The notes under the pieces: model-generated
Told to the model about the DNA's origin: nothing
Seen by the model: the letters and a program-made list of their open reading frames with translations, nothing else
Databases searched by the model: none
Made by a program: the position numbers and the translations under genes
Shown here: positions 1-6,381 of the stretch, one piece after another
Layout of the letters: each line of letters begins with the position of its first letter
Numbering within the stretch: the first letter of the stretch is position 1
Assembly: GCA_017353855.1 (NCBI GenBank)
Contig: JAFMSA010000105.1
Span: 1 to 9,913, forward strand
Origin: Alphaproteobacteria bacterium
Lineage (GTDB): Bacteria > Pseudomonadota > Alphaproteobacteria > ATCC43930 > CGMCC-115725
DNA: 9,913 bases
Direction: 5' to 3'

Positions 1-241
1 CAGCCTCGGTCTCGCAGTAACGGACATTCTCCGCACCGAACAGCCGCGCGAAATTGGCCGCCGCCTCGATCGCGATCAGGGTTTTGCCGGTGCTCGCGTC
101 GCCGACGATGTTGACCATTCTGGCGAGCGGCCAGCCGCCGCCATTCTGCAGGTCCAGCAGTGTCGAGCCGGTCGGGAACGTACGGATCTGCGGAGCCGCG
201 GGCCGGCTGAGCGGTTTGACTTTGCTGCGGGTCTGGGACAT
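1..241 (-). CDS. RecA/UvsX/Sak4-like recombinase, N-terminal part (runs off window)
   Basis: This is the first 80 codons of a RecA-fold ATPase; the rest lies beyond base 1. ATG is at 241, with GTGAGAG a few bases upstream as a modest ribosome binding site. Residues 19-31 (IRTFPTGSTLLDL) match the usual entry into RecA-type cores, where the protein announces a small set of targets. The Walker A loop GDASTGKT lies at residues 47-54, followed by a helix and the strand NVRYCETEA, where RecA proteins carry the catalytic Glu region. Family knowledge: such phage proteins bind ATP, coat ssDNA and carry out strand exchange. The gene is last visible in an operon behind a gp32-like SSB, 35 bp after its stop, which supports a recombination role over a generic KaiC/RadA ATPase. 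Whether it is UvsX-, RecA- or Sak4-like cannot be settled without the C-terminus. Confidence 0.85.
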   Translation of the reverse strand, partial: MSQTRSKVKPLSRPAAPQIRTFPTGSTLLDLQNGGGWPLARMVNIVGDASTGKTLIAIEAAANFARLFGAENVRYCETEA

Positions 242-276
242 CGCTCTCACGGCTCACTTGCTGTAAGCGGCTGGTT

Positions 277-1281
277 TTACTCCTCCGCGAATTTCGCCGC
301 CAACTCCGCGGCGCGATCGCGGCCGTTGTCCTGGCGGCCGCGGGCGCTCGGACGGGTCACCGGCTCGCGCTTCGGCGTTGCGGTCCGCTTAGTTGCCGCG
401 GCTGGCGACTCCCGAGTCTCGGTTCCCTCTTCCTCATCGGCTTCTTCGTCGACGTCCTCGACATCGGGCTCGGCATCGCGCTCCCTTGGCTCGGCTCGCT
501 CATTGGATCCGGCTCGATCGGCGCGGGCCGCCGTCCGCCGGCGCGGCTCCGGCTCCTCCGGCGGATCGGCCGGGCCGAACCCGACTTCCGTATCCTCGTC
601 GTCATCGGGCCGGCTGTTCCCTTCGTAGAGGCGGCGGACTTCCTCGTAACTGCGCCATTTGAGGACCTCGGGCAGCGGGTGCGCCTCGACCCAGTCGAGG
701 TATTTGTCCTCGACCTTGCTGGACCGGCGCGCCAGCGAGACGCCGGTATATTTTGTCGACAGGCCTTCGCCGTCGCGGTCGAAATAGACGTCATAGCCGT
801 TGACCGGATCGTCCACGAAAAAATACTGGCCGGTGCTGCGGTCCTTCGCAGCCTTCGCGATCTCGCGGTCGACCGTCGACGGCATCGGCCATGCGAGGAC
901 ACCTTTGCCGGGATCTTTCCGGTCGACGACAAAGCACAGCACGCGGCGGGTCGCGCGCAGATCGCGCGTCAATTCCTCGTCGCGGGCTTTCTCGGCGCGG
1001 GCCCGCTCCTGGCAGATCGGGCATTTCTGCCCCTTCATCTGATCCAAACAGAGCACCGACGCGCGGTCCGGGCCGACCCCGTAATGGACCCAAATGTCCA
1101 TCGCGTAATATTTGGCGTCGGTCCACAGACTGCTGGGCGGCATGATCCGGACGTGGTTTTCCTGCTTCTGCGCGACGTAGAGGCGGTACTCGTCCTTGAT
1201 GAATCCTTTGAAATCGCTGGTCGACATATTCGCGCGGCGGTCCAGATCCTCCTGCGAGGGCGGCCGGTACTTGAAAGCCAT
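277..1281 (-). CDS. T4 gp32-like single-stranded DNA-binding protein
   Basis: This 334-aa protein probably coats ssDNA during replication and recombination. The key evidence is a zinc site spaced like T4 gp32: His66, Cys78, Cys87 and Cys90, the last two inside KCPIC. As I recall, the T4 ligands are at 64, 77, 87 and 90. Residues about 20-215 form the likely OB-fold core, rich in aromatics and bases. From about 225 the chain is low-complexity and charged, with an acidic block at 270-288 and a basic stretch after it; the protein ends in FAEE. An acidic tail is how gp32 and SSB proteins contact partner enzymes. At 334 aa it is slightly longer than gp32 (301). ATG 1281 is preceded by GGAGGAG at 6-nt spacing. 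That site overlaps the stop codon of the preceding gene, suggesting coupled translation with the UvsY-like candidate. Confidence 0.85.
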   Translation of the reverse strand: MAFKYRPPSQEDLDRRANMSTSDFKGFIKDEYRLYVAQKQENHVRIMPPSSLWTDAKYYAMDIWVHYGVGPDRASVLCLDQMKGQKCPICQERARAEKARDEELTRDLRATRRVLCFVVDRKDPGKGVLAWPMPSTVDREIAKAAKDRSTGQYFFVDDPVNGYDVYFDRDGEGLSTKYTGVSLARRSSKVEDKYLDWVEAHPLPEVLKWRSYEEVRRLYEGNSRPDDDEDTEVGFGPADPPEEPEPRRRTAARADRAGSNERAEPRERDAEPDVEDVDEEADEEEGTETRESPAAATKRTATPKREPVTRPSARGRQDNGRDRAAELAAKFAEE

Positions 1282-1283
1282 CG

Positions 1284-1823
1284 TTACTCCTCCGATTGCT
1301 GCTGGCGGCGGGCGGTCGGACGCCCTACTCGATTCCTATAGACGCTGTCGGACTTTTCTTCCTCACGCGCGCGGCGGATTTCGGCGCGCCGCCGCTCGTT
1401 GATCACGGTCGGCGAGATGTAGCCGCTGACGATCATGTCGGCGGCGCGGCTCAGGAGCCGGCTTTGCACCTCGAGCGCTTTGTAGAGGCTGTCGCAGACC
1501 TCCATCTCGAAGCGGGCATTGATGAGCCGCCGGTTGCACAGCCGCACCGTGCTGTCGAGCGGGATCATGCTCGAAATGCGCGCCTCGACCGTGACGCCGC
1601 TGTCGCGGTAGCGCTCGGCCGCCTCAGCCTTCGCGATGTCGAGTTCATGCCGACACGTGTTGACGACCTCGTCGGCCTCCGCGACGAGTTCGCCCGCTTG
1701 CTGAAGAATGCCCGGCGTCGCCATGAACGCGTTTTCGAGTTCGGCAAGGTCGAGCCCGAGATGGTTGCGCAGATTGTAGCAGCGCTCGAGCAGATGGCTG
1801 TCGCCGGGTTCGTCCTCGCTCAT
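1284..1823 (-). CDS. Helical protein, candidate UvsY-like recombination mediator
   Basis: This 179-aa protein is predicted to be almost entirely alpha-helical. It has an acidic N-terminus, helices at about 25-72 and 90-132, then a basic C-terminus (RRRAEIRRAR and NRVGRPTARR). I do not recognise it by a signature motif. The mediator idea rests on position between the polymerase genes and a gp32-like SSB followed by a RecA-like ATPase, and on its layout. A central segment from Tyr72 to Pro88 links two helical hairpins, and the second ends in GYIS, loosely as UvsY proteins do. UvsY (137 aa in T4) helps UvsX displace gp32 from ssDNA. ATG 1823 has GGAAGGA directly against it and AGAGAGGA about 10 nt upstream. 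The stop lies 2 bp before the SSB gene. Alternatives are a phage-specific accessory factor or annealing protein. Confidence 0.8.
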   Translation of the reverse strand: MSEDEPGDSHLLERCYNLRNHLGLDLAELENAFMATPGILQQAGELVAEADEVVNTCRHELDIAKAEAAERYRDSGVTVEARISSMIPLDSTVRLCNRRLINARFEMEVCDSLYKALEVQSRLLSRAADMIVSGYISPTVINERRRAEIRRAREEEKSDSVYRNRVGRPTARRQQQSEE

Positions 1824-1921
1824 TCCTTCCGGTCCTCTCTTTGGCTACGCGGCTCAAGCTACTCGGTTCTCTCCGGGGTGGCGGCTGCGCCCGCCGTTTA
1901 CGGTTCGCTCTTGGTGGTCGG

Positions 1922-2437
1922 CTAGAGATCGCCGCCCCACAATGCGCGCCCGACCGCCGCGTAGAATACCGCTTTCGGGTCGTGCGAGTTCTGTGGGTAG
2001 AGCAGCGCCGCGAGAACTTCCCACGCGCGCCGCGCGGAAGTCTCGTTCTCGTTCTGCATACGGCCGGCAAGGAACTGCGCCGCCGACCCCAGGAATGTGT
2101 CGTTGAACTGCGTGTCGTCGATCCGCGCGAGGAGCGGCCGGATCTCCTGCCAGTCGGTGACGCCGGTCAGCAATTGCAGGATCTGCCGGGTCGGGTCGGA
2201 GCCGCATTCGATCGCGATGATGCGCTGCGCCTCCTCGAGGCTCGGCGCGTTAAAGCACGCGCGCAGCAGCTCCTCGGCGTAGGCGGGATTGCCGTTCGCC
2301 TCCTTGACGACGAGGCGGAATACGGCCGGCCGGACCGTCTCCTCCCAGCCCTCCTGCATGATGATTTCGATCAGCCGCTTCTCGATCGCCTTGCGGGAGT
2401 TCGGCGCGACATAAGCCTTCGTCAGGTCATCCGGCAT
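1922..2437 (-). CDS. Hypothetical 171-aa protein in the replication operon
   Basis: I do not recognise this protein. From ATG 2437 it begins MPDDLTKAYVAP. It looks soluble and mostly helical, with no signal peptide, membrane segment, zinc cluster or nucleotide-binding loop. Residues about 12-90 read as a series of amphipathic helices resembling a helical-repeat domain. The C-terminus (ALLYPQNSHDPKAVFYAAVGRALWGG) is aromatic and better ordered than a typical tail. The frame stays open upstream to 2539, but the extra N-terminus is Arg/Ala/Ser-rich and lies inside the preceding gene, so I take 2437. That start lies 11 nt inside the 83-aa gene upstream, a classic sign of coupled translation; only a weak GAGAG precedes it. 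Membership in this operon suggests a role in DNA replication or recombination, but that is context only. A 98-bp gap separates it from the next gene. Confidence 0.75.
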   Translation of the reverse strand: MPDDLTKAYVAPNSRKAIEKRLIEIIMQEGWEETVRPAVFRLVVKEANGNPAYAEELLRACFNAPSLEEAQRIIAIECGSDPTRQILQLLTGVTDWQEIRPLLARIDDTQFNDTFLGSAAQFLAGRMQNENETSARRAWEVLAALLYPQNSHDPKAVFYAAVGRALWGGDL

Positions 2438-2678
2438 GGCCGGCTCTCGGGCGGTGCGGGCCGAAGCCGCGCCAGTCACGGTTGAGCTGGCGCAACGCGC
2501 GGCTCGCGTCCTGCTCGGTGTCATACGGGCCGCCGACAAACACCAATTTGCGGTCGACGATATACCACCGGCCGGCCTCGAAGCCGCGCAACGCGTCGGC
2601 TTCCTCCTGACTGGTCGGCATCGGGCATTGCCACGCCGTGCAATCCCAGAACGGCTCCAATTGTTCGTGTTCGCTCAT
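2427..2678 (-). CDS. Hypothetical 83-aa protein just downstream of the polymerase
   Basis: This small protein starts MSEHEQLEPFWD at ATG 2678, with GTGAGGTAGAG immediately upstream as a good ribosome binding site. The longer reading from 2750 would run into the end of the polymerase gene and is rejected. The first half is acidic and tryptophan-rich (FWDCTAWQCP, residues 10-19). The middle, RWYIVDRKLVFVGGPYDTEQDASRALRQLNRDW (about 38-70 in two parts), resembles a compact beta-beta-alpha unit, as in many small phage proteins of unknown job. The basic tail ends PHRPRAGHAG. The gene begins 2 bp after the polymerase stop and overlaps the next gene by 11 nt, so all three are probably translated together. 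A polymerase accessory role is conceivable, but nothing in the sequence proves it. Confidence 0.75.
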   Translation of the reverse strand: MSEHEQLEPFWDCTAWQCPMPTSQEEADALRGFEAGRWYIVDRKLVFVGGPYDTEQDASRALRQLNRDWRGFGPHRPRAGHAG

Positions 2679-2680
2679 CT

Positions 2681-5581
2681 CTACCTCACATAATCCCCGG
2701 TGTACGTCCGCACCGGGTAGAGCGCATCCCAGCTCGACCCGATGCGCCATTCCACGGAGAGCGGCACGATCTGGAACGGGTAGCGCACCCGCGTCAGGAT
2801 CCTGCTGATCTCTCTGATATAGACGACGAGCAGCTCGTCATCGTCGGGGAGCGCAAACGTCAGGTCGTCGTGAATGTGAATCCGTGGCAGCATACACGGA
2901 TCGCCGTGTTTGCGATAGAGCGCAAAAAGATCGCACATCGCGTCGTTGACGAGGCGCGCGGCGGTGCCCTGGATCGGATTGTTGATCGGCTCGTTGCCGG
3001 ACATGATGCCGTAGCGCGGCACCCCGAGCAGATTTCGGCTGATGCCGTATTCCTGGTACTCCTTGCGGCGCGCGTCCAGCCACTGCGCGGCCCCGTGATA
3101 GCGGGCCCAGAAATCGCCGAGCACGTCGCCGGCGACGTCCATCGGCAACCCGGTGCGCTCGACGACCGAGCGGATGCCGGAGCCGTAGAACGAGCTGAAC
3201 ACGAAATCGGCCTTGATCAGGTCCCGGCCGCCTTTCAGGACCTGCTCCTCCGTGTCGTTCGGCGTGACGCGGCGCGCGAGCCGCTCGAAATAGGGCGGGT
3301 GCGCGTCGAGGATCACCTCGAGCCAGTGCCGGTGAATGTCCTCCTCGGCGATGATCGATTCGACAAGCGCGCGGTCGCGGCTCGCCATCGCATAGACCCT
3401 CGCCTCGAGCTGGCCGTAATCGGCGGATGCCCAGATATGCCCCGGCGGCGGCACGATCGGGCTGCGCAATTCGCGGTCGCGTCTTTTCGGGAAATTCTGG
3501 ATATTCGGGTATTCCGAGCTGAGCCGGAACGTGCGGGTCAGCATCGTCGTGTAGGACGGGTGAATGCGACCGTCGACAAAGCGCTCGAGATGCATCAGCG
3601 GCTCGACATAGGTCGAGAGCATTTTGGCGGCGTGCCGGTAGCCGAGCGCGTCCCGCACGAGCGGGTTGTCGGGCGCGATCTGCTGCAGGGTCTGGATATC
3701 GGTCTTGTAGCTGTTCGCGCGGCCGTTGCGCGGCAGTGCAACCCGGCCGCACGTGACGAGCGCGTCGCCGACCTGCGCCGGGGACGCGAGATTGAACTCC
3801 CGGCCGGTCTGCGCCTCCCACTTGCGGACCTCGTAGACGCTGCGGGCGTGCTCGGCAAACGCCGCGGCCTTCGCTTCCCACTCGGCGGCGAGGAAATCGA
3901 CCGCGGCGCTGTCGACGTCGAGCCCGATGCGCTGCATTTCGGCGGTCGCCTCGATGACCGACAAGAGATGGTCGTAATCCGGCGCGCGGACCTTGCCGAC
4001 GAGCTGCGCGAAAATCTTGTAGCTCGCCCACGCGTCGAGCCCGTTATACGGCAAGACGTCGGCGAGCGGCTGTTCGCGGATCTTCTTCGCAAGGCCGGGC
4101 GGGCTCAACGCCTTGATGTTCACGCCGAGATAGAGGCGGCTGAGAATGCCTAAGTTCAGCGCGGTCTCGCGGCGCTGGTAGAGGCGCGCGACGGCCATCG
4201 AATCATCGAAGCCGGCCTCGGGATACCACAGCTCCGGCTCCGAATTCTCGCGCAGCCACGCGAGTTCGAACGCCGCGTTGTGCGCAATCCAGCGCAGCGA
4301 CTGCGCGATGTCGAGGAGCAGCGGCAGGCCCCAGTCGTTGGCGGCCTCCGGGTGGCGGATCGGCCATGCGAAGGTCAGCTCGCCGTTGCTGACCGCGGCG
4401 GTGAGGATCTCGGCGTCGCGGAGCTGCGGCCGCAAGCCGCTCGTCTCGATGTCGAGCCCGATCGGCCCGCCGCGCTGCAGCAGGCGGGCATAGAGCGCGC
4501 GGGCCGTCGTCTCGTCGCCGACCGTGACAACGTCGGCGAGGCTCGGCTTCAGGATCTTCGGAGCCGGCCACTTGTCGACGTTCTTAAAAAAATTGTTAAG
4601 GTCGTTCTTAAAAATCGGGTAGGCCGGGCTGTCCGGGCCGCCGGTGCGGTTGACGAAGGACGGGTGCAAGGCAGGGTAGTACCAGAACGTCTTGCCGGCG
4701 ACTTCGACGGGAAATTTCAGGCCGTGGATCTGCGTGATGCCGGCTCCCGAGTCGACCGGCCCGATAAAACGCCCCAGCGGGACGCTCCCGAGCCCCAGGA
4801 TGGCCCGGAACGAGCTGACCCGTAGGTCACCCTCCAAAAGCTCCGAACACGCGTGTAGCTCGCTCTGAGAGGGATTTCTGTTATCCGGGGGCCGGCAGCG
4901 CACCGCGTTCGTCGTCGCGATGCGGTCGGACTGCCGGCCGGGCAGGATCTTGTGGAGCGTACGGCCGGCCTCGCCGACGAACGGTTTGCCCTGGTAATCC
5001 TCCTCGCGGCCGGGCGCTTCGCCGATGATCAGGATCTCGGCGTCGCGGTAGCCGTCGATTTTCATGCGCGGGGTTTTGAGGTTCGGCCAGTGGGCCTGCA
5101 GCGGGCAGTGGTCGCAGCCCCGCTCGGCCGGTTCGGTGCTTTCAATGTTGACGGCTTTGCGCCGGCGCTTGCTCGGATCGACGGCCGGCGGGATCGGCTT
5201 TGAGCCGTTTACGGTGCCCAGCATATGCGCTTCCGTTCCACGATCCTCTCGTTCCTGCCGGCTGATCCCGAGATGCTTGAGCCCCTCCGGCGTAATCCGG
5301 CGAAGCACCGCGCGACGGCCGCGCGCGCTGATATGCTTGCCGGCATCCTCGATAAGCCCGGCCGCCTTCAGATCGTAAGTGCGGCGATGGGTGTCCATTT
5401 CGAGCCAGTTCACAAACCCGACCCGTCGGTGCGCTTCCCAACCATCGATCGCTTCGCCGTCCGCGTAAGCGGGCAACAGCCGCTCGCATTCCGCCGAGAT
5501 CGGCGCTTTTTCTGCAGCTTCGTGCGACGTCGAAGGGTCGGTCCGACGCGCGTGATGCAACGGGTCGTCGTCGATGCTCAT
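2681..5581 (-). CDS. Fusion: winged helix + family-4 uracil-DNA glycosylase + 3'-5' exonuclease + family A DNA polymerase
   Basis: This 966-aa protein joins four parts. (1) Residues 9-103 are winged-helix-like, opening with TDPSTSHEAA (14-23), a hallmark of small phage DNA-binding proteins. (2) About 150-325 is a family-4 UDG: Cys156, 159, 229 and 245 fit the 4Fe-4S pattern C-x2-C-xn-C-x15-C, with GEAPG (187-191), KPFVGEAG and HPS (306-308). (3) About 373-520 is a DnaQ-type exonuclease: Asp377/Glu379, HNAAFE (434-439), Tyr512/Asp516. (4) The polymerase has motif A ADYGQLEAR (Asp721), motif B Arg786/Lys790, NNPIQGTAA, and motif C HDD (904-906; HDE in E. coli Pol I). All catalytic sites look intact. 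ATG 5581 is chosen because GGAG lies 6 nt upstream; GTG 5647 would add 22 residues but falls within a stem-loop. SPO1 polymerase also carries a UDG-like N-terminus. It is likely the phage replicative polymerase. Confidence 0.93.
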   Translation of the reverse strand: MSIDDDPLHHARRTDPSTSHEAAEKAPISAECERLLPAYADGEAIDGWEAHRRVGFVNWLEMDTHRRTYDLKAAGLIEDAGKHISARGRRAVLRRITPEGLKHLGISRQEREDRGTEAHMLGTVNGSKPIPPAVDPSKRRRKAVNIESTEPAERGCDHCPLQAHWPNLKTPRMKIDGYRDAEILIIGEAPGREEDYQGKPFVGEAGRTLHKILPGRQSDRIATTNAVRCRPPDNRNPSQSELHACSELLEGDLRVSSFRAILGLGSVPLGRFIGPVDSGAGITQIHGLKFPVEVAGKTFWYYPALHPSFVNRTGGPDSPAYPIFKNDLNNFFKNVDKWPAPKILKPSLADVVTVGDETTARALYARLLQRGGPIGLDIETSGLRPQLRDAEILTAAVSNGELTFAWPIRHPEAANDWGLPLLLDIAQSLRWIAHNAAFELAWLRENSEPELWYPEAGFDDSMAVARLYQRRETALNLGILSRLYLGVNIKALSPPGLAKKIREQPLADVLPYNGLDAWASYKIFAQLVGKVRAPDYDHLLSVIEATAEMQRIGLDVDSAAVDFLAAEWEAKAAAFAEHARSVYEVRKWEAQTGREFNLASPAQVGDALVTCGRVALPRNGRANSYKTDIQTLQQIAPDNPLVRDALGYRHAAKMLSTYVEPLMHLERFVDGRIHPSYTTMLTRTFRLSSEYPNIQNFPKRRDRELRSPIVPPPGHIWASADYGQLEARVYAMASRDRALVESIIAEEDIHRHWLEVILDAHPPYFERLARRVTPNDTEEQVLKGGRDLIKADFVFSSFYGSGIRSVVERTGLPMDVAGDVLGDFWARYHGAAQWLDARRKEYQEYGISRNLLGVPRYGIMSGNEPINNPIQGTAARLVNDAMCDLFALYRKHGDPCMLPRIHIHDDLTFALPDDDELLVVYIREISRILTRVRYPFQIVPLSVEWRIGSSWDALYPVRTYTGDYVR
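4586..4592 (-). other. In-frame run of seven T (possible slippage site) at a domain boundary
   Basis: On the coding strand the polymerase reads AAT TTT TTT AAG, a seven-T run in the X XXY YYZ phase of slippery heptamers. It falls in the linker between the glycosylase and exonuclease domains. A -1 slip would meet TAA at once, ending after Phe332; a +1 shift would end 11 codons later. The surrounding 35 bases are strikingly AT-rich for this gene and contain TTTTTAAGAAC twice. That slippage happens is inference. Confidence 0.3.
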
Positions 5582-5595
5582 AGGCGCTCCGGCAT
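5578..5595 (-). promoter_or_regulatory. Five-codon leader ORF (MPERL) overlapping the polymerase start
   Basis: ATG CCG GAG CGC CTA TGA begins at 5595 and ends with its TGA overlapping the polymerase ATG (ATGA). A purine-rich AGAGGAAAGGGAAG sits 5 nt upstream, a stronger ribosome binding site than the polymerase's own GGAG. It may bring ribosomes to the polymerase by coupling, or the purine tract may simply be an upstream standby site. Confidence 0.35.
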
Positions 5596-5615
5596 GACAC
5601 TTCCCTTTCCTCTTT

Positions 5616-5668
5616 GGCCGGGACGAGTGCACGTGCTCGCGAGCCACGGCGATCGCCCCGTCCCGGCC
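5616..5668 (-). promoter_or_regulatory. Stem-loop in the polymerase leader with nested palindromes
   Basis: GGCCGGGACG (5616-5625) and CGTCCCGGCC (5659-5668) form a perfect 10-bp inverted repeat around 33 nt. The loop contains two more palindromes, CTCGCGAG (5636-5643) and GGCGATCGCC (5648-5657). In the transcript the structure ends a few bases before the purine-rich ribosome binding tract of the polymerase. No U-run follows, so it is not an intrinsic terminator. T4 DNA polymerase represses its own mRNA through a hairpin at the same kind of place; a similar role here is inference. Confidence 0.5.
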
Positions 5669-5736
5669 CCGCTCAAGGGAGCCGGTACTTCCTCAGGCAT
5701 TTCGGCTCTCGTAGGAAATAGACGCAGGCTCACGGT

Positions 5737-6252
5737 TCATCCGGCAGGAGCCAGCGCTTCCACCGAATCGACGTCGAAATCAACCGAACAGGTGCGATTG
5801 AAGGCGTCCATGAGCAGCCGCACGCGGTCAGCCGCCGACATTTCCACGAGGCCGACCCGCTGCGCAAAGGGCCCCCTTTTCACCCTCACCATCGTGCCGA
5901 TAGGGATTTGCGCCTCCGGCTCGTCGCAGCGCTGCTCTGGTTGCCACAGCCGCAGATGACGAAGGTTGTCCACGAACGGGATTTTGGCGGGGACGTCGTA
6001 CTCTTCGTCAACATGCTTTGTTTTCATGAGTAGCCGCCGGACGCCGAACGTGTATCGGACAGGCGTCCACACTTTTTCCGAATCAAGCTGAACGAAGATG
6101 TAGCTCGGAAAGACAGCGCTAACCACTTGGCGGCCGAATCTATTTCCGGCCAGCAGGAATGGATAAAAGCAAACAAAGTTCTGCCTGTGCAAATTTCGCA
6201 CAGCTCGAGCCTCTTGTTTCGGAAACGTCTGTACAGCCGCCCAGTAATTCAT
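5737..6252 (-). CDS. NusG/RfaH-like transcription elongation factor (antiterminator)
   Basis: This 171-aa protein matches the two-domain plan of NusG paralogues. The NGN-like domain (about 3-105) opens YWAAVQTFPKQEARAVRNL, the typical start of the first strand and helix, and has FPSYIFVQ (48-55) and TFGVRRLL (68-75), the counterparts of FPGYLFV and the 'GV..ll' region. A KOW-type domain follows (about 117-169) with IPIGTMVRVKRGPF. NusG proteins bind the RNA polymerase clamp and reduce pausing; RfaH-type paralogues act on chosen operons. It is the first gene of the replication operon, 155 bp ahead of the polymerase, as expected for a phage factor that lets transcription read through early genes. 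ATG 6252 has GGAGGG 6 nt upstream. It is less GC-rich than its neighbours, hinting at separate origin. It is shorter than host NusG (about 180 aa), so it is probably a specialised paralogue. Confidence 0.87.
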   Translation of the reverse strand: MNYWAAVQTFPKQEARAVRNLHRQNFVCFYPFLLAGNRFGRQVVSAVFPSYIFVQLDSEKVWTPVRYTFGVRRLLMKTKHVDEEYDVPAKIPFVDNLRHLRLWQPEQRCDEPEAQIPIGTMVRVKRGPFAQRVGLVEMSAADRVRLLMDAFNRTCSVDFDVDSVEALAPAG

Positions 6253-6265
6253 TAATACCCTCCAT

Positions 6266-6296
6266 TTTTACACAGCGCCATCGAAATTTTCCCACA
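6266..6296 (+). other. Two DnaA-box-like sites
   Basis: TTTTACACA (6266-6274) fits the relaxed DnaA-box consensus TTWTNCACA. TTTCCCACA (6288-6296) differs at one position. The two start 22 bp apart, about two helical turns, next to the GANTC/GATC cluster. Such boxes arise by chance in AT-rich leaders, and the first lies in the 5' leader of the antiterminator gene, so the call is tentative. Confidence 0.3.
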
Positions 6297-6381
6297 GCAC
6301 GAATCACCGATCCCCGATCCTGTCTTGATCCCGATCTAGTTTTTTTGTGGCTGCGAATGATTCCGCAGAAAATCCGTTCCG

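Noticed and set aside
679..1341. Plus-strand 220-codon ORF opposite the gp32-like gene
   Set aside because: It mirrors the codon structure of the gp32-like gene, lacks a ribosome binding site and cuts across two operon genes on the other strand.
1824..1921. Terminator in the 98-bp gap between operon genes
   Set aside because: Only a 5-bp GGCGG/CCGCC stem and no T-run; nothing else recognisable in the gap.
2870..4153. Plus-strand 427-codon ORF opposite the polymerase
   Set aside because: A shadow of the polymerase reading frame; Arg/Asp/Val-rich composition typical of antisense frames in GC-rich genes.
5582..5647. GTG start adding 22 residues to the polymerase
   Set aside because: No Shine-Dalgarno, and it would begin inside the leader stem-loop; ATG 5581 has GGAG and the ATGA overlap.
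6339..6368. T-run plus hairpin as a terminator
   Set aside because: The seven-T run precedes the hairpin on the plus strand and is an A-run after it on the minus strand, so neither orientation fits.
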